NCBI GenBank assembly: GCA_951812725.1
Contig: OX638330.1
Location: forward strand, 5,683,405 to 5,747,404
Direction of reading: 5' to 3'
Source of the DNA: an uncultured Caldilineaceae bacterium
GTDB taxonomy: Bacteria > Chloroflexota > Anaerolineae > Caldilineales > Caldilineaceae
Length of the DNA: 64,000 nucleotides
Shown here piece by piece: positions 50,562-59,967 of this stretch. Numbering within the stretch: the stretch's first letter is position 1; each line of letters opens with the position of its first letter. Under the pieces are notes generated by a model. That model made no database searches and was not told the DNA's origin. It saw only the letters and a program-made list of their open reading frames with translations. A program made the translations under genes and the position numbers.

Positions 50562-52397
50562 TCAGCGCGGCGGCGCCGCATTGAAAATCTGCCGCAACAG
50601 ATCACTGCGTTCAACTTCCGTCGTCCAGCGCGGCTGCGCATAATCCTCTAACACCGCCGTCAGAATCTCCGTGTTGATCACCTGCCCGTCATAGATCGTG
50701 TGGCGTGCAATCAGTGTCGTGCGCGTCTGCCAGCTCCACATCTGATCGAAGAACAGATTGCCCAAACCGTAGACAATAATGCCCGGCTCTTCACCGCCAT
50801 ACCCATACGGCTCCATCGCCTGGGGCACGTGGCTCTGAACCCCGGTGACAATATCCGCGCCGGCCGCACGTAGTTCGCGGAAATCCTGCACCTGCCGGGT
50901 TATCGGCGCCGGATTGTAAATCTCCTCATGCTGCAGCTCAACCGCGATCACATCAACTTCGCCGCGTAATGCCGCGATTCTGGCGAATATGCGCTCTTTG
51001 TTGGCATTGTAATTACAGGTTCCCGGCTCATCCTCCGTCGCCCACGCAAAAGCCGGATAGTGGGCCAGCGCCGCGAAAAAGGCAAAACGATTGCCGTTGT
51101 GCGCAAATATCAGTGGCTCACACGCCTCCGCCTCATTCAAACCACTCCCATATATCGGAATCCCATTCTCCCGGTACCAGCCAATCGACTCGCGCGCGCC
51201 GTCCCGCCCAAAGTCGTTGACGTGGTTGCCGCTCAACCCCACAATGTCCACGCCAACCGCCTCCAGCGCCGCCCAATAGGCCGGGCTACTGCACAGGATC
51301 ATGTTGTTCAACGATGGGTCGACGTCACAACCTGCCAGGAATGGCACTTCATTACTGATGTGGGTGATGTCGGCCGCACGCAGCGTCGGCGCGATCACCA
51401 GTGCCGGATAATCGTAACCCTTCTCCTCCATGCGCGATGCCGTAACGCGGGCCATCGCCGTCACGCCGGTCATGATCAGGGTCGTCAGCTCGTCTGGGCT
51501 ACGGTTCGTCGCCTGTGTGATGTGCGGTCGCAGCGCCGCGGCCACGCTCTCGCTCTCATTGCCAAAAACGGCCACAACCGCCGTCAGCGGATAGGATGCC
51601 GAGTCAAAGGTGTTGCTCAGAATGTTGGCGCCGTCTAAATGCAACACCTTCATAACCGGCGTCACGTCTTCGAATGCCACAATCGCCAGCGCGCCGGCAA
51701 CTACCTCCACCACTGCTGCCAGGGCGCTGCCGCTCGCGGTCTGCACCGAATCGGCTGCCTCTTCTCCGAAGATCGCCTCCAATTCGGATACGTAATCGGC
51801 ATCTACGATCAGAGGGCCGCTGCCCCTGCCCTGCCAGCGCAGCGTCAGCTCCGCCATCGAAACGTCATCCGGTACAGTCGCGAATGGCGCCACCGGCGCC
51901 AGAAATCGCGTGTACAGCACACTTCCCGCCTCCCCAGTACCCGCCGCCAGCCCGACCCGCACATCTGCATTGCGCGGCTGGTCGAGCAGCATGACCCTCT
52001 TACGAATGCCGCTCGATTCGATCTCTTCCAATCCAAGGGTCACAGTCAGCAGTTGGCTGAAATAGCGTTCCGGCAATGTGGTGTCGAGCGCAAGCGTCAG
52101 CCAACCGTCGCGGCTGTCCGCCAGCTGCACCTGCGGTTCAGAAATGGCCTCTATCTCTTCGGTCACAGCCGTCCCACTGGCAAAACTCGCAATCGACGTG
52201 GCCGCCGCCAGCCCGATGATCCCAAGCAGTGCAGTCACGACCAGCTGGCTGGGCGAACGTAAATTCGCTACCGCCTCTCTGAGCGCCGCGACCCGGTCGG
52301 CTGCAAAAACACCTTGCACGCCCACGCGAAAGTCGCGCCATCCCGGCTGCAACTGCTTCTCAATCTGTTTATAAATGGCGCCAAGTCGGTTCAACAT
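50562..52397 (-). CDS. CapA-family protein with N-terminal membrane anchor
   Basis: This 611-residue protein has one transmembrane segment (about residues 50-70) and a central and C-terminal CapA/PGA_cap domain of calcineurin-like phosphoesterase type. Motifs are VGLSGNHVNDFG (metal-binding GNH near 390), VDVIAVELQHEE (near 480) and GADIVTGVQSHVPQ with the conserved His near 520. Poly-gamma-glutamate CapA proteins belong here, but capB and capC are absent, so capsule synthesis is not proven. The protein is probably attached outside the membrane with its enzyme domain. Confidence 0.87.
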   Translation of the reverse strand: MLNRLGAIYKQIEKQLQPGWRDFRVGVQGVFAADRVAALREAVANLRSPSQLVVTALLGIIGLAAATSIASFASGTAVTEEIEAISEPQVQLADSRDGWLTLALDTTLPERYFSQLLTVTLGLEEIESSGIRKRVMLLDQPRNADVRVGLAAGTGEAGSVLYTRFLAPVAPFATVPDDVSMAELTLRWQGRGSGPLIVDADYVSELEAIFGEEAADSVQTASGSALAAVVEVVAGALAIVAFEDVTPVMKVLHLDGANILSNTFDSASYPLTAVVAVFGNESESVAAALRPHITQATNRSPDELTTLIMTGVTAMARVTASRMEEKGYDYPALVIAPTLRAADITHISNEVPFLAGCDVDPSLNNMILCSSPAYWAALEAVGVDIVGLSGNHVNDFGRDGARESIGWYRENGIPIYGSGLNEAEACEPLIFAHNGNRFAFFAALAHYPAFAWATEDEPGTCNYNANKERIFARIAALRGEVDVIAVELQHEEIYNPAPITRQVQDFRELRAAGADIVTGVQSHVPQAMEPYGYGGEEPGIIVYGLGNLFFDQMWSWQTRTTLIARHTIYDGQVINTEILTAVLEDYAQPRWTTEVERSDLLRQIFNAAPPR

Positions 52398-52817
52398 TTC
52401 CGTCTAACTGCCTGACATCTGTAGAGAACTGAACTGTGGAGCTTCCCTGCATAGGGAGTCCAAGTCAAAAGTATATGGCCAACCTTGGCATTGGTCAATA
52501 TCAGGTTTACCTCCATACCCTCCAGCAGGGCCTGTCTTGAGCGCATATTAGTTTGGCCTCCTCCAGTCTGTAATCCGCTGTATCCGCCCCGCGATTCATT
52601 GGCGTCACCCCGCATATCCTCAGGCGCCCCTGTACATTGGACGTTGACAAACGGGACGCATTTCGGTACTTTTACGTCTGATTAAGACAATTCGACCATG
52701 TAGTCTCAACGAGTTGTATGCGCGGGCAGTTCCCGACAACGCGCCCGCTGAAAACGCGCAACTGCCTGCCGCCGCACTCGGAAACCGCGGCTTGTGTGTC
52801 GGGATGGAGGAAAGATT

Positions 52818-54032
52818 TTGGCTACCGGAACCGTTGGTGAAGTCGTCAAACTGTGCGGCAAATTGGGAATCATCGGCTTTGGTGGGCCCGCCAGCCACAT
52901 CGCCATGCTCGAAGATGAAGCCGTGACGCGGCGCAAATGGCTCAGCCGCGAACATTTCCTCGACCTGGTCGGCGCCACCAATCTGATCCCCGGCCCCAAT
53001 TCGACCGAAATGATGATCCATATCGGCTATCAGCGCGCCGGCTGGCCCGGCCTGCTCGCCGCCGGCATATCCTTTGTCCTGCCGGCCGTGCTGCTGTCCA
53101 CCCTGATAGCCTGGATCTATGTCGAATTCGGCGCGCTGCCCGCCGTGCAGCCCTTCCTCATGGGCGTAAAGCCCGCCGTTCTGGCAGTCATCCTCGGCGC
53201 CCTCTGGCGCCTCGGACAAACAGCCTCAAAGCCCAAAGAGGCAACGCAGACGCGCATCGCTCTCGGCATCATCGGTATCGCGGTGACGGTTGCCGTCTAC
53301 CTCGGCGCACCGGTTATCTGGTCGCTGATCGCGGGCGGCCTGCTCGGCATGCTCGCCCTCCGCGCCATGTCCGGCTGGAGCGGCGCCGCCGCGCTGCTGG
53401 CCCTGCCGACCCTGCCTGATAACCGCAGTGTACTCCCCTGGGCGGATCTTTCGCCGGCGTCAGCACTCAAGTGGGTTGCTCTCCTCGCCGTCGCCGCCGC
53501 GCCCGCCCTGACCCTCGGCGCACTGGGCCTCTTTTTTCTCAAAGTCGGTACTGTTCTCTACGGCAGCGGTTACGTCCTTGTCGCCTTTCTCGAAGGCGAT
53601 CTCGTGCACGAGTATGGCTGGCTCACCCAGCAGCAACTGCTCGACGCCATCGCCATCGGCCAGTTCACACCCGGTCCCGTCCTCTCCACCGCTGCCTTCA
53701 TCGGCTACGTACTCGCCGGCGTTCCCGGCGCCTTCGTCAGCGCCGCCGCCATCTTCGCGCCCTCATTCATCTTCGTCGCCATTCTTAACCCCATCGTCCC
53801 CCGCCTGCGCCGCTCGCCCTGGATGGCCGCCTTCCTCGACGCCGTCAACGTCAGCGCCGTCGGCCTCATGGCCGTCGTCCTCGTGCGCCTCACCGGAGAC
53901 ATCGTCACCACCTGGCCCGCCGTCGTCATCGCCCTGCTCGCCGCGGCCGCGGTCCTGCGCTGGCGCGTCACCTCCGCCTGGGTCGTCATCGGCGGCGCCC
54001 TGCTCGGCTGGCCGCTCTCGCTGCTAGGCTAA
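52818..54032 (+). CDS. chrA: Chromate transporter ChrA
   Basis: This roughly 404-residue membrane protein is the long-chain ChrA form: two homologous CHR domains. Each carries F-G-G-P motifs (GFGGPASHIAMLEDE near residue 20 in the first, and a partner GSGYVLVAFLEGD with conserved Q-F-T-P-G-P in the second). About ten hydrophobic segments are present. ChrA exports chromate by proton antiport; many relatives act on sulfate-like anions. The start is likely TTG at 52818 behind GGAGG; a GTG eight codons upstream is possible. Confidence 0.88.
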   Translation: MATGTVGEVVKLCGKLGIIGFGGPASHIAMLEDEAVTRRKWLSREHFLDLVGATNLIPGPNSTEMMIHIGYQRAGWPGLLAAGISFVLPAVLLSTLIAWIYVEFGALPAVQPFLMGVKPAVLAVILGALWRLGQTASKPKEATQTRIALGIIGIAVTVAVYLGAPVIWSLIAGGLLGMLALRAMSGWSGAAALLALPTLPDNRSVLPWADLSPASALKWVALLAVAAAPALTLGALGLFFLKVGTVLYGSGYVLVAFLEGDLVHEYGWLTQQQLLDAIAIGQFTPGPVLSTAAFIGYVLAGVPGAFVSAAAIFAPSFIFVAILNPIVPRLRRSPWMAAFLDAVNVSAVGLMAVVLVRLTGDIVTTWPAVVIALLAAAAVLRWRVTSAWVVIGGALLGWPLSLLG

Positions 54033-54050
54033 AATTTGGGGAGTCGGGCT

Positions 54051-54869
54051 TCAACCCTCACCGTACTGAAAAGGCTGTCTAATCGCCCGGATCAGAGGTA
54101 GCAGGGGCACGCCGCTCACATCCAGCCGCGTTCCCCAGCACGAATTGTCAACTACACCTTCACAATGGCCCTTAACGATCCGCTCCCAATGGTCCTGGGA
54201 GTGAAAAAGATTCCCGCCCTTGGCTATATCCGTAGCATAGAGGAATCCCAGATAAACCAGCACCACCGGAACGCCCAGAGAGGCCAGCTTCCACGACCAC
54301 GCAAACCGGTTGGACAACTGGTAATGACTGTCCCGCGAAATATTCCACCCGCCCCCGGTCGCCGAACGGAGACCAGCCGCGGCCTCCTCGATCGCCCGCC
54401 CAATCTTCTCGTGATTCTCGATCGTATTATCTGAAGCCGGTGCCCTAAGCCGTTTCCCCGATGACGACCCTTTCACTTCATTCCAGTGCGCCTTCGCCTC
54501 TACCAGCAGCAGCCCCTTCTCGCCCTGAACCGTGCAGGTACTGGCAATATCCCAATTCGGAGTCCTGGGGTCGTTTTCAGAGACGGCCAGCCACCAGTTC
54601 GCCAACGCATCACGTATACCGCGAGGCAAGAGCTCCGTCGGCTTGTCAAGTTCCACTTCATCCGCCGGCGTCGCGTCCCACGATCCGTTTCCATTCCGCA
54701 CCGGCTTGCCAAATGGCATCCATATATCTGAAGAGGTAACCTCTACATCATCAACGCCCACCAGCTGCGTCAGCCGGGCAGCGACCTCCTCTCTGTCACC
54801 GTCCACCAGCAGCACACAGCGCGGCCGGCTCCCACGACTATCCTTCCCAAGTTGCTTCGACCAACCCAA
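54051..54869 (-). CDS. Hypothetical protein with PD-(D/E)XK-like motif
   Basis: This roughly 272-residue protein has a weak PD-(D/E)XK nuclease pattern: WDIAST...LLLVEAKAHWNE near residues 108-132, with an E-x-K after an upstream Asp. A helical C-terminus follows with a hydrophobic segment (VPVVLVYLGFLYA). The family is a widespread uncharacterised one, to my knowledge. The likely start is TTG at 54869, behind AGGGAGG. It lies 37 bases downstream of topA on the same strand, so it may be co-transcribed. Confidence 0.68.
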   Translation of the reverse strand: MGWSKQLGKDSRGSRPRCVLLVDGDREEVAARLTQLVGVDDVEVTSSDIWMPFGKPVRNGNGSWDATPADEVELDKPTELLPRGIRDALANWWLAVSENDPRTPNWDIASTCTVQGEKGLLLVEAKAHWNEVKGSSSGKRLRAPASDNTIENHEKIGRAIEEAAAGLRSATGGGWNISRDSHYQLSNRFAWSWKLASLGVPVVLVYLGFLYATDIAKGGNLFHSQDHWERIVKGHCEGVVDNSCWGTRLDVSGVPLLPLIRAIRQPFQYGEG

Positions 54870-54905
54870 TCCATCCCTCCCTTGAAACCGCAACGGACAA
54901 CCGAA

Positions 54906-57824
54906 CTACCCCCGCCTCCTGCGGCCTCTGCCTTTTCCTTTCCCACTTTTCTCCCGCTCCGCCAGCATCTGAATCGCCTGCTCGAACGTGATACTCTGCG
55001 GATCCGCATCCTTCGGCAAAGTGGCGTTCGTTTTCTGATGGTTGACATAAGGGCCATAGCGCCCGTCCAGCACGCGCACCGGGTCGCCGTCTGTAGGATG
55101 CGCGCCCAGCTCCTTCAATACCGTGCGCGACGAGCTGCCCCCTCTCCGGTCCGGCGCCTCCTTGATCAACGCCAGCGCCCGCGGCAGCTCCACCTCCAGC
55201 ACGCTGTCCGGCGCCTTCAGGCTGACAAACTTCCGGTTATGGACCACATAAGGCCCGTAACGCCCCACCCCGGCCCGCACCTCCTCACCGTCATCAGGAT
55301 GTACCCCCAGCACCCGCGGCAGGCTCAATAGCTGCAGCGCCGTCGGCAGGTCCATCCCCTCCTTAGTCATCTCTTTCAGCAGACTGGCCCGTTTGGGCTT
55401 CCCATTTGTCTTGCCTGCCGGCTCCTTCGTAACCTTGTCAGCGGAAGCCTTCGGTTTGCCTGTACCCGCGACAACCAGGGGCGCCAGCGTTTCAACGATC
55501 TTTGCCCTCATGCGGGGAACCCGCGCCAGATCTGCCGCCGATGCATAGGGCCGGCCGGCAATGATCGCCTTGGCCAAACCGGGACCGATACCCGGCAGCG
55601 TCGCCAGCTCCTTGGCCGTAGCCGCGTTGATATTCACCGGCCCGGCCGGCTTTTCCGGCTTTCTTTTCGGCGGCTTCTCTCTCTTCTCGTCCTCGCCCAA
55701 CTGTACATACGTGCCGAATCGTCCATCTTTCAGCAGAACCGGCAGTCCGCTCACCGGATCGTCCCCCAGGACGACCGGCCCTTCCTGCTTGGCATTCACC
55801 AGCGCCTCGGCCGCCGCCGCATCAAGATCTCCTGGCGGCAAATCGTCCGGCAGGCCAACCGTATGCCTGTCGCCGTTGACCTCCCGCGCCAGGAACGGCC
55901 CAAACTGGCCGATGCGCACCTCCACCGGCAGATCAGGAAAGTCGACCTGGCTCGCAAGCCGGGGATCGATGGCGCTCTCCTTCTCCCTGACCTGGTTCTC
56001 CAACCCCTGCTCGCTCAGATAGAACTGGTTCAGATATTCGAGCCAGTCAACATCCCCATCCGCGATGTCATCCAGCGTCTGCTCCATCTCCGCCGTAAAT
56101 TTCAAATCCACCAACTCCTCGAAATTGCTCTCCAGCAGTTGCACCACCGCAAAAGCAACAAATGTCGGCACCAACTCGCGCCGCTGCTTGAAAACATATC
56201 CACGGTTCTGAATCGTGTCGATGATCGTTGCATATGTGCTCGGACGGCCGATTCCCTCCGTCTCCAGCGCCTTCACCAGCGTGGCTTCGGTGTAGCGGGC
56301 CGGCGGCTTCGTGGCATGGCCAACCGCCTCCAGCGCCCGGCAGTCCACCGCCTCGTCCTTGGCCAGCGCGGGCAATGGCGATTCCTGATCTTCGATCGCG
56401 GCATCAGGATCATCGGATCCCTCAACATAAGCGCGAAAGAATCCCGGAAACAGGATCTCCCGCCCCGACGCCCGGAACAGTGCCTCCACCGCCGCGACCG
56501 CGCCCATTTCCTGCTCGCTGGCTCCCCGGATCATCACCGTCGTCGAACGCAAGCGCGCATTCGCCATCTGCGTCGCCACCGTCCGCTTCCAGATCATGTC
56601 GTAGAGCATAGCCTCATCGCCCGCAAGCGGAAGCGTGTCCACCGGACGCATCGCGCTGCCCGCCGGACGGATCGCCTCATGTGCCTCCTGCGCGCCCTTT
56701 GAATTCGTCTTGTAGCGCCGCGGCTTCGGCGTCAGAAACTGCTCTCCGTAGCGCTCCTGCACCCGTCGGCGGGAGGCATTTACAGCCTCGTTGCTCAGAT
56801 GGACCGAGTCGGTCCGCATATAAGTAATGTAACCATTTTCGTATAGAGACTGTGCTACCCGCATCGTGCGCCGAGCCGCCCAGCCTCGTTTGCGATTGGC
56901 CTCCTGCTGCAGCGTGCTCGTCGTAAATGGCGGCGATGGCGAACGCGACTGCTCCGAGCTCTCAACCGAGTGCACCACCCAACTGCCATCCTGCAAACGC
57001 TGTTCCAACGCCCTCGCCTGCTCCTCATCCAGCAGCAGAACATCCCCGCTTGCCTCACTGAAGTGCGTCTTTACCTCTTTGCCCGCCGCGATCCGGCCGG
57101 TCGACTCATCGAAATCCCGCCCGCTCGCCACCCGCGTCCCGTTGACCGATACCAGCGTGGCCCCAAAACGGTGGGCCGCCCTGTCAGGTCGCTTATTCAG
57201 CTGCGCCTTCAAATCCCAATAGGAGCCGCTCACAAATGCCCGCCGCTCCCGTTCCCGCAGCACCAGCAAACGCACCGCCACACTCTGCACCCGACCCGCA
57301 GACAGCTTCGGTGCGATCTTTTTCCACAACAACGGCGAAATCGTATAACCGACCAACCGGTCGAGAATACGCCGCGTCTCTTGCGCCCGCACCAGATCGT
57401 TGTCGATCGAACGCGTCTCCTTCAGCGCTTGTTCGATCGCCTCTCTCGTGATCTCGTGAAAAATCATCCGCTTGACCGGGACTTTCGGCTTCAGCACCTC
57501 AAAAAGGTGCCAGCCGATGCTCTCCCCCTCCCGGTCCTCGTCCGTAGCGAGCAGGACCTCATCAGCCTTTTTCAAAGCCGACCTCAGTTCGGCGACCACC
57601 TTCTTCTTGTCCGACGGAACGACATACAGCGGCTCGAACTCCTCCTGCACCTTGACACCCAGCCGCGCCCAGGGCTCCCCCTTCACCTTCGCAGGAACCT
57701 CCGCGGCAGAGGCCGGCAAATCTCGCACATGGCCCATGCTGGCTACGACTTCATAACCTTTCGGCAAAAAATTGCGAATAGTTCTCGCCTTGGTCGGCGA
57801 CTCTACAATCACTAATTTCGACAT
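54906..57824 (-). CDS. topA: DNA topoisomerase I, with an embedded helix-hairpin-helix domain
   Basis: This 972-residue type IA topoisomerase relaxes negative supercoils. The TOPRIM domain begins KLVIVESPTKARTI at residue 3. The catalytic Tyr lies in GYITYMRTDSVHL near residue 335. After residue 600 come several topoisomerase C-terminal repeat units, RxGxFGPF/YxxH-like (IGQFGPFLAREVNG; VGRYGPYVVHNRK; DGRYGPYVNHQK), and a ComEA-like helix-hairpin-helix (INAATAKELATLPGIGPG) inserted between two of them near residue 735. No CxxC zinc fingers are present, and the tail is Lys/Arg-rich as in actinobacterial TopA. Longer than E. coli TopA (865). Confidence 0.95.
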   Translation of the reverse strand: MSKLVIVESPTKARTIRNFLPKGYEVVASMGHVRDLPASAAEVPAKVKGEPWARLGVKVQEEFEPLYVVPSDKKKVVAELRSALKKADEVLLATDEDREGESIGWHLFEVLKPKVPVKRMIFHEITREAIEQALKETRSIDNDLVRAQETRRILDRLVGYTISPLLWKKIAPKLSAGRVQSVAVRLLVLRERERRAFVSGSYWDLKAQLNKRPDRAAHRFGATLVSVNGTRVASGRDFDESTGRIAAGKEVKTHFSEASGDVLLLDEEQARALEQRLQDGSWVVHSVESSEQSRSPSPPFTTSTLQQEANRKRGWAARRTMRVAQSLYENGYITYMRTDSVHLSNEAVNASRRRVQERYGEQFLTPKPRRYKTNSKGAQEAHEAIRPAGSAMRPVDTLPLAGDEAMLYDMIWKRTVATQMANARLRSTTVMIRGASEQEMGAVAAVEALFRASGREILFPGFFRAYVEGSDDPDAAIEDQESPLPALAKDEAVDCRALEAVGHATKPPARYTEATLVKALETEGIGRPSTYATIIDTIQNRGYVFKQRRELVPTFVAFAVVQLLESNFEELVDLKFTAEMEQTLDDIADGDVDWLEYLNQFYLSEQGLENQVREKESAIDPRLASQVDFPDLPVEVRIGQFGPFLAREVNGDRHTVGLPDDLPPGDLDAAAAEALVNAKQEGPVVLGDDPVSGLPVLLKDGRFGTYVQLGEDEKREKPPKRKPEKPAGPVNINAATAKELATLPGIGPGLAKAIIAGRPYASAADLARVPRMRAKIVETLAPLVVAGTGKPKASADKVTKEPAGKTNGKPKRASLLKEMTKEGMDLPTALQLLSLPRVLGVHPDDGEEVRAGVGRYGPYVVHNRKFVSLKAPDSVLEVELPRALALIKEAPDRRGGSSSRTVLKELGAHPTDGDPVRVLDGRYGPYVNHQKTNATLPKDADPQSITFEQAIQMLAEREKSGKGKGRGRRRRG

Positions 57825-58316
57825 TCTTCTTCTTATGACTCGTGGTTGGTGAACACTGGCTAATCGTATCGAAATTCCACCAATATTGGAATTACCTGAA
57901 TTACAGCCGACCTAGAATACACAAGAACATAAACGCGGGCAAGTGGAATACAGCGCAAAAGGCACGCGTCTTCTTCCCTCCTCTTCTCTCGTACAAAACT
58001 CGTACACCACTCGTCATGCGCCCGCCCACAACCGGAACTCACAACCCTGAGCAACCCCAGCAAAGGCGTTTCTCACCGACCACTGACCACTGCAGTCCTG
58101 GCAGACGGGCCTGCTGCCCTCATCCTCAGGCCGCACGCACGCTGCCGTAGGCGCGGCGCTCACCGCTCTCCTCTGCCTGCGCGAACCAATAAGACACTCG
58201 CTTGAATAAATGTACGTCTGCAAGATATTTCTGCGACATTTCTCCTCTATTATTGACAGTGTATGAGAGACAACCTCTTGAGTAACCCAAACAGATCGAC
58301 GTGGGAAAGTGCGAAT
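57825..58316. other. Gene-free region upstream of topA
   Basis: No gene is seen. It carries a short CACTGACCACTG-type heptamer repeat near 58078-58095. The promoter of topA should lie here but I see no convincing boxes. Confidence 0.5.
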
Positions 58317-58593
58317 GAAACTACTCAGCCACAACTAATCTGCGATCCTGAATGAGGCGAGCAAGAGTGCACTCTCAACTCTTTTATGGGCGGTCGGCCG
58401 CAAGCGGCCTCCCTTGTGCAGGGGCTGCGCCCCCGCAACGCCCCCCTACAAAACCATCCCTCACCGACGGTGTGCCTTCTTCGCAACGTGTCGGCTGGCG
58501 AGCATGGCGGCGGCTGTACACCAGTTGCGTCACCAAGAGCCTGAATGGTTCTAGGGACGGCTGGCTGGTCAACTGCTGTGGCTTAGTAGTTAC
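58317..58593. mobile_element. IS66-like MITE, complete copy B (277 bp)
   Basis: The left end GAAACTACTCAGCCAC and the right end (complement GTAACTACTAAGCCAC) are inverted repeats of 16 bases with two mismatches. Perfect 8-bp duplications GTGCGAAT flank it (58309-58316 and 58594-58601). The interior has the common GGGCGGTCGGCCGC core, and the right half is subtype A, as in copy 27886. The right duplication overlaps the first possible codons of the next gene. Confidence 0.95.
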
Positions 58594-58620
58594 GTGCGAA
58601 TCAAGAAATCAAAGTTGAGA

Positions 58621-59100
58621 ATGGCAGCCTCGTCAGTAGTTCAGGTAATGTCTGCTGGCATGTTGGTACCCATCTGCTTTTCAGGCGGCCCCACAGAGAA
58701 CCGGGACGAATACGGCAAGGGAGGCCAACTCAGATATTCCTCAGCAGGTGGCAGCGAATCTGGCGGCGAAGACAGAGGCGAAAGAGAAGTTCCCATACTT
58801 ATCCGCGACGAAAGCTGGGATAGAGTCATGGAAGGTGTAAGAGTTACTCTGTCGAATGACAGTGCTGCAGGATCCTCTACTGGAATCGTAGAGAACAGGA
58901 CCCGCCAGACGCTCCGATCTGCGCAGGTCGGACGGAACGCAAACAGGGACCTGCGACGATCTTACTATTGGTCCCACCTGTCAAATGGCGTCGAATATGG
59001 CCCGACAATGCAGACCGATGTGGCTCCCGGTACGAACTCGAGAGTGGATTTTCCCGGTACAGACCAACTGTTGAAGGTTGCACGCCCCAAACAATCGTAG
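58621..59100 (+). CDS. Hypothetical, possibly exported protein
   Basis: This roughly 159-residue protein begins with a moderately hydrophobic stretch that could be a weak signal (MAASSVVQVMSAGMLVPICF), followed by a Gly/Ser/Glu-rich, probably disordered segment and a polar C-terminal half. No family is recognised. The start at 58621 is preferred to GTG 58594, which lies inside the MITE target duplication. Base composition is lower in GC than the surrounding genes. It may be a genuine small gene or a remnant cut by the MITE insertion. Confidence 0.5.
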   Translation: MAASSVVQVMSAGMLVPICFSGGPTENRDEYGKGGQLRYSSAGGSESGGEDRGEREVPILIRDESWDRVMEGVRVTLSNDSAAGSSTGIVENRTRQTLRSAQVGRNANRDLRRSYYWSHLSNGVEYGPTMQTDVAPGTNSRVDFPGTDQLLKVARPKQS

Positions 59101-59289
59101 GCGCAAGCGAAGACGGTGGTGTGGACGGCGGCTAGAGTGACCAATTAATGCAACTTCAACAAACTGTGACGCCTTTGGCATAAAGGCGAGCAGACTTGGT
59201 TCTGTCAGGTGGACAAGTAGCAAGGTGGAATCGGACGTATCGCTTCCAATGGAAATCATGGCTGCACGGTTACATTGTGAGGATGAATA

Positions 59290-59967
59290 ATGAGTCACCT
59301 TATATTGATTATTGAAGATGACACAACCATCGCGAACTGGGTGAGGATTTTCTTTGAGGATGCAGGATTTGCGGCCGAAGTCGCCCATGATGGCAGGACA
59401 GGCCTCGACCTTGCTCGCAGTCTTGCCCCCGATCTGATTGTGCTTGATCTGATGCTCCCCCTCCTCGATGGCATGGAACTCTGTCAGATTCTGCGCCGCG
59501 AATCGGATGTTCCGATCATAATGCTCACAGCCAGAGCAGCCCTTGCAGACCGTACCAGCGGCTTGGAAAGCGGTGCTGACGACTACGTCGTCAAACCCTT
59601 CGACCCTGAGGAGGTAGTAGCACGCGCCAGAGCCGTGTTGCGGCGCGTCAAAGACAGAGTTCAGCAGCGACTGACGCATAGTAATATCACGATTGATGAG
59701 ACGACACAGCGCGTCACGATTGACCAGAAGCCGATCAAATTGAGTCAGACACTATTCCTGCTGCTCTCTACATTCATGCGGCACCCGAATCAGGTACTTA
59801 CACGCGATCAACTGATCGCCCTCGCATTCAATAACGATTTCGAAGCGTATGACCGGGCCATTGACAACCATATTTTTCGTCTGCGCAAGGAGATCGCCGT
59901 AGACGGTTTCCAGCCAATACAAACCGTCTATGGATCTGGCTACCGATTTGTAACAAAGGATGAATGA
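59290..59967 (+). CDS. OmpR/PhoB-family response regulator
   Basis: This 225-residue regulator has a receiver domain with Asp10/Asp11, the phospho-acceptor Asp53 in LIVLDLMLPLLDG and Lys near 102, and a C-terminal winged-helix domain (about 130-223) ending PIQTVYGSGYRF, a classical OmpR-type motif. It overlaps its kinase by four bases and forms a translationally coupled pair. It probably controls the downstream lipoprotein genes, which follow on the same strand, but no binding-site repeats are seen. Confidence 0.95.
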   Translation: MSHLILIIEDDTTIANWVRIFFEDAGFAAEVAHDGRTGLDLARSLAPDLIVLDLMLPLLDGMELCQILRRESDVPIIMLTARAALADRTSGLESGADDYVVKPFDPEEVVARARAVLRRVKDRVQQRLTHSNITIDETTQRVTIDQKPIKLSQTLFLLLSTFMRHPNQVLTRDQLIALAFNNDFEAYDRAIDNHIFRLRKEIAVDGFQPIQTVYGSGYRFVTKDE

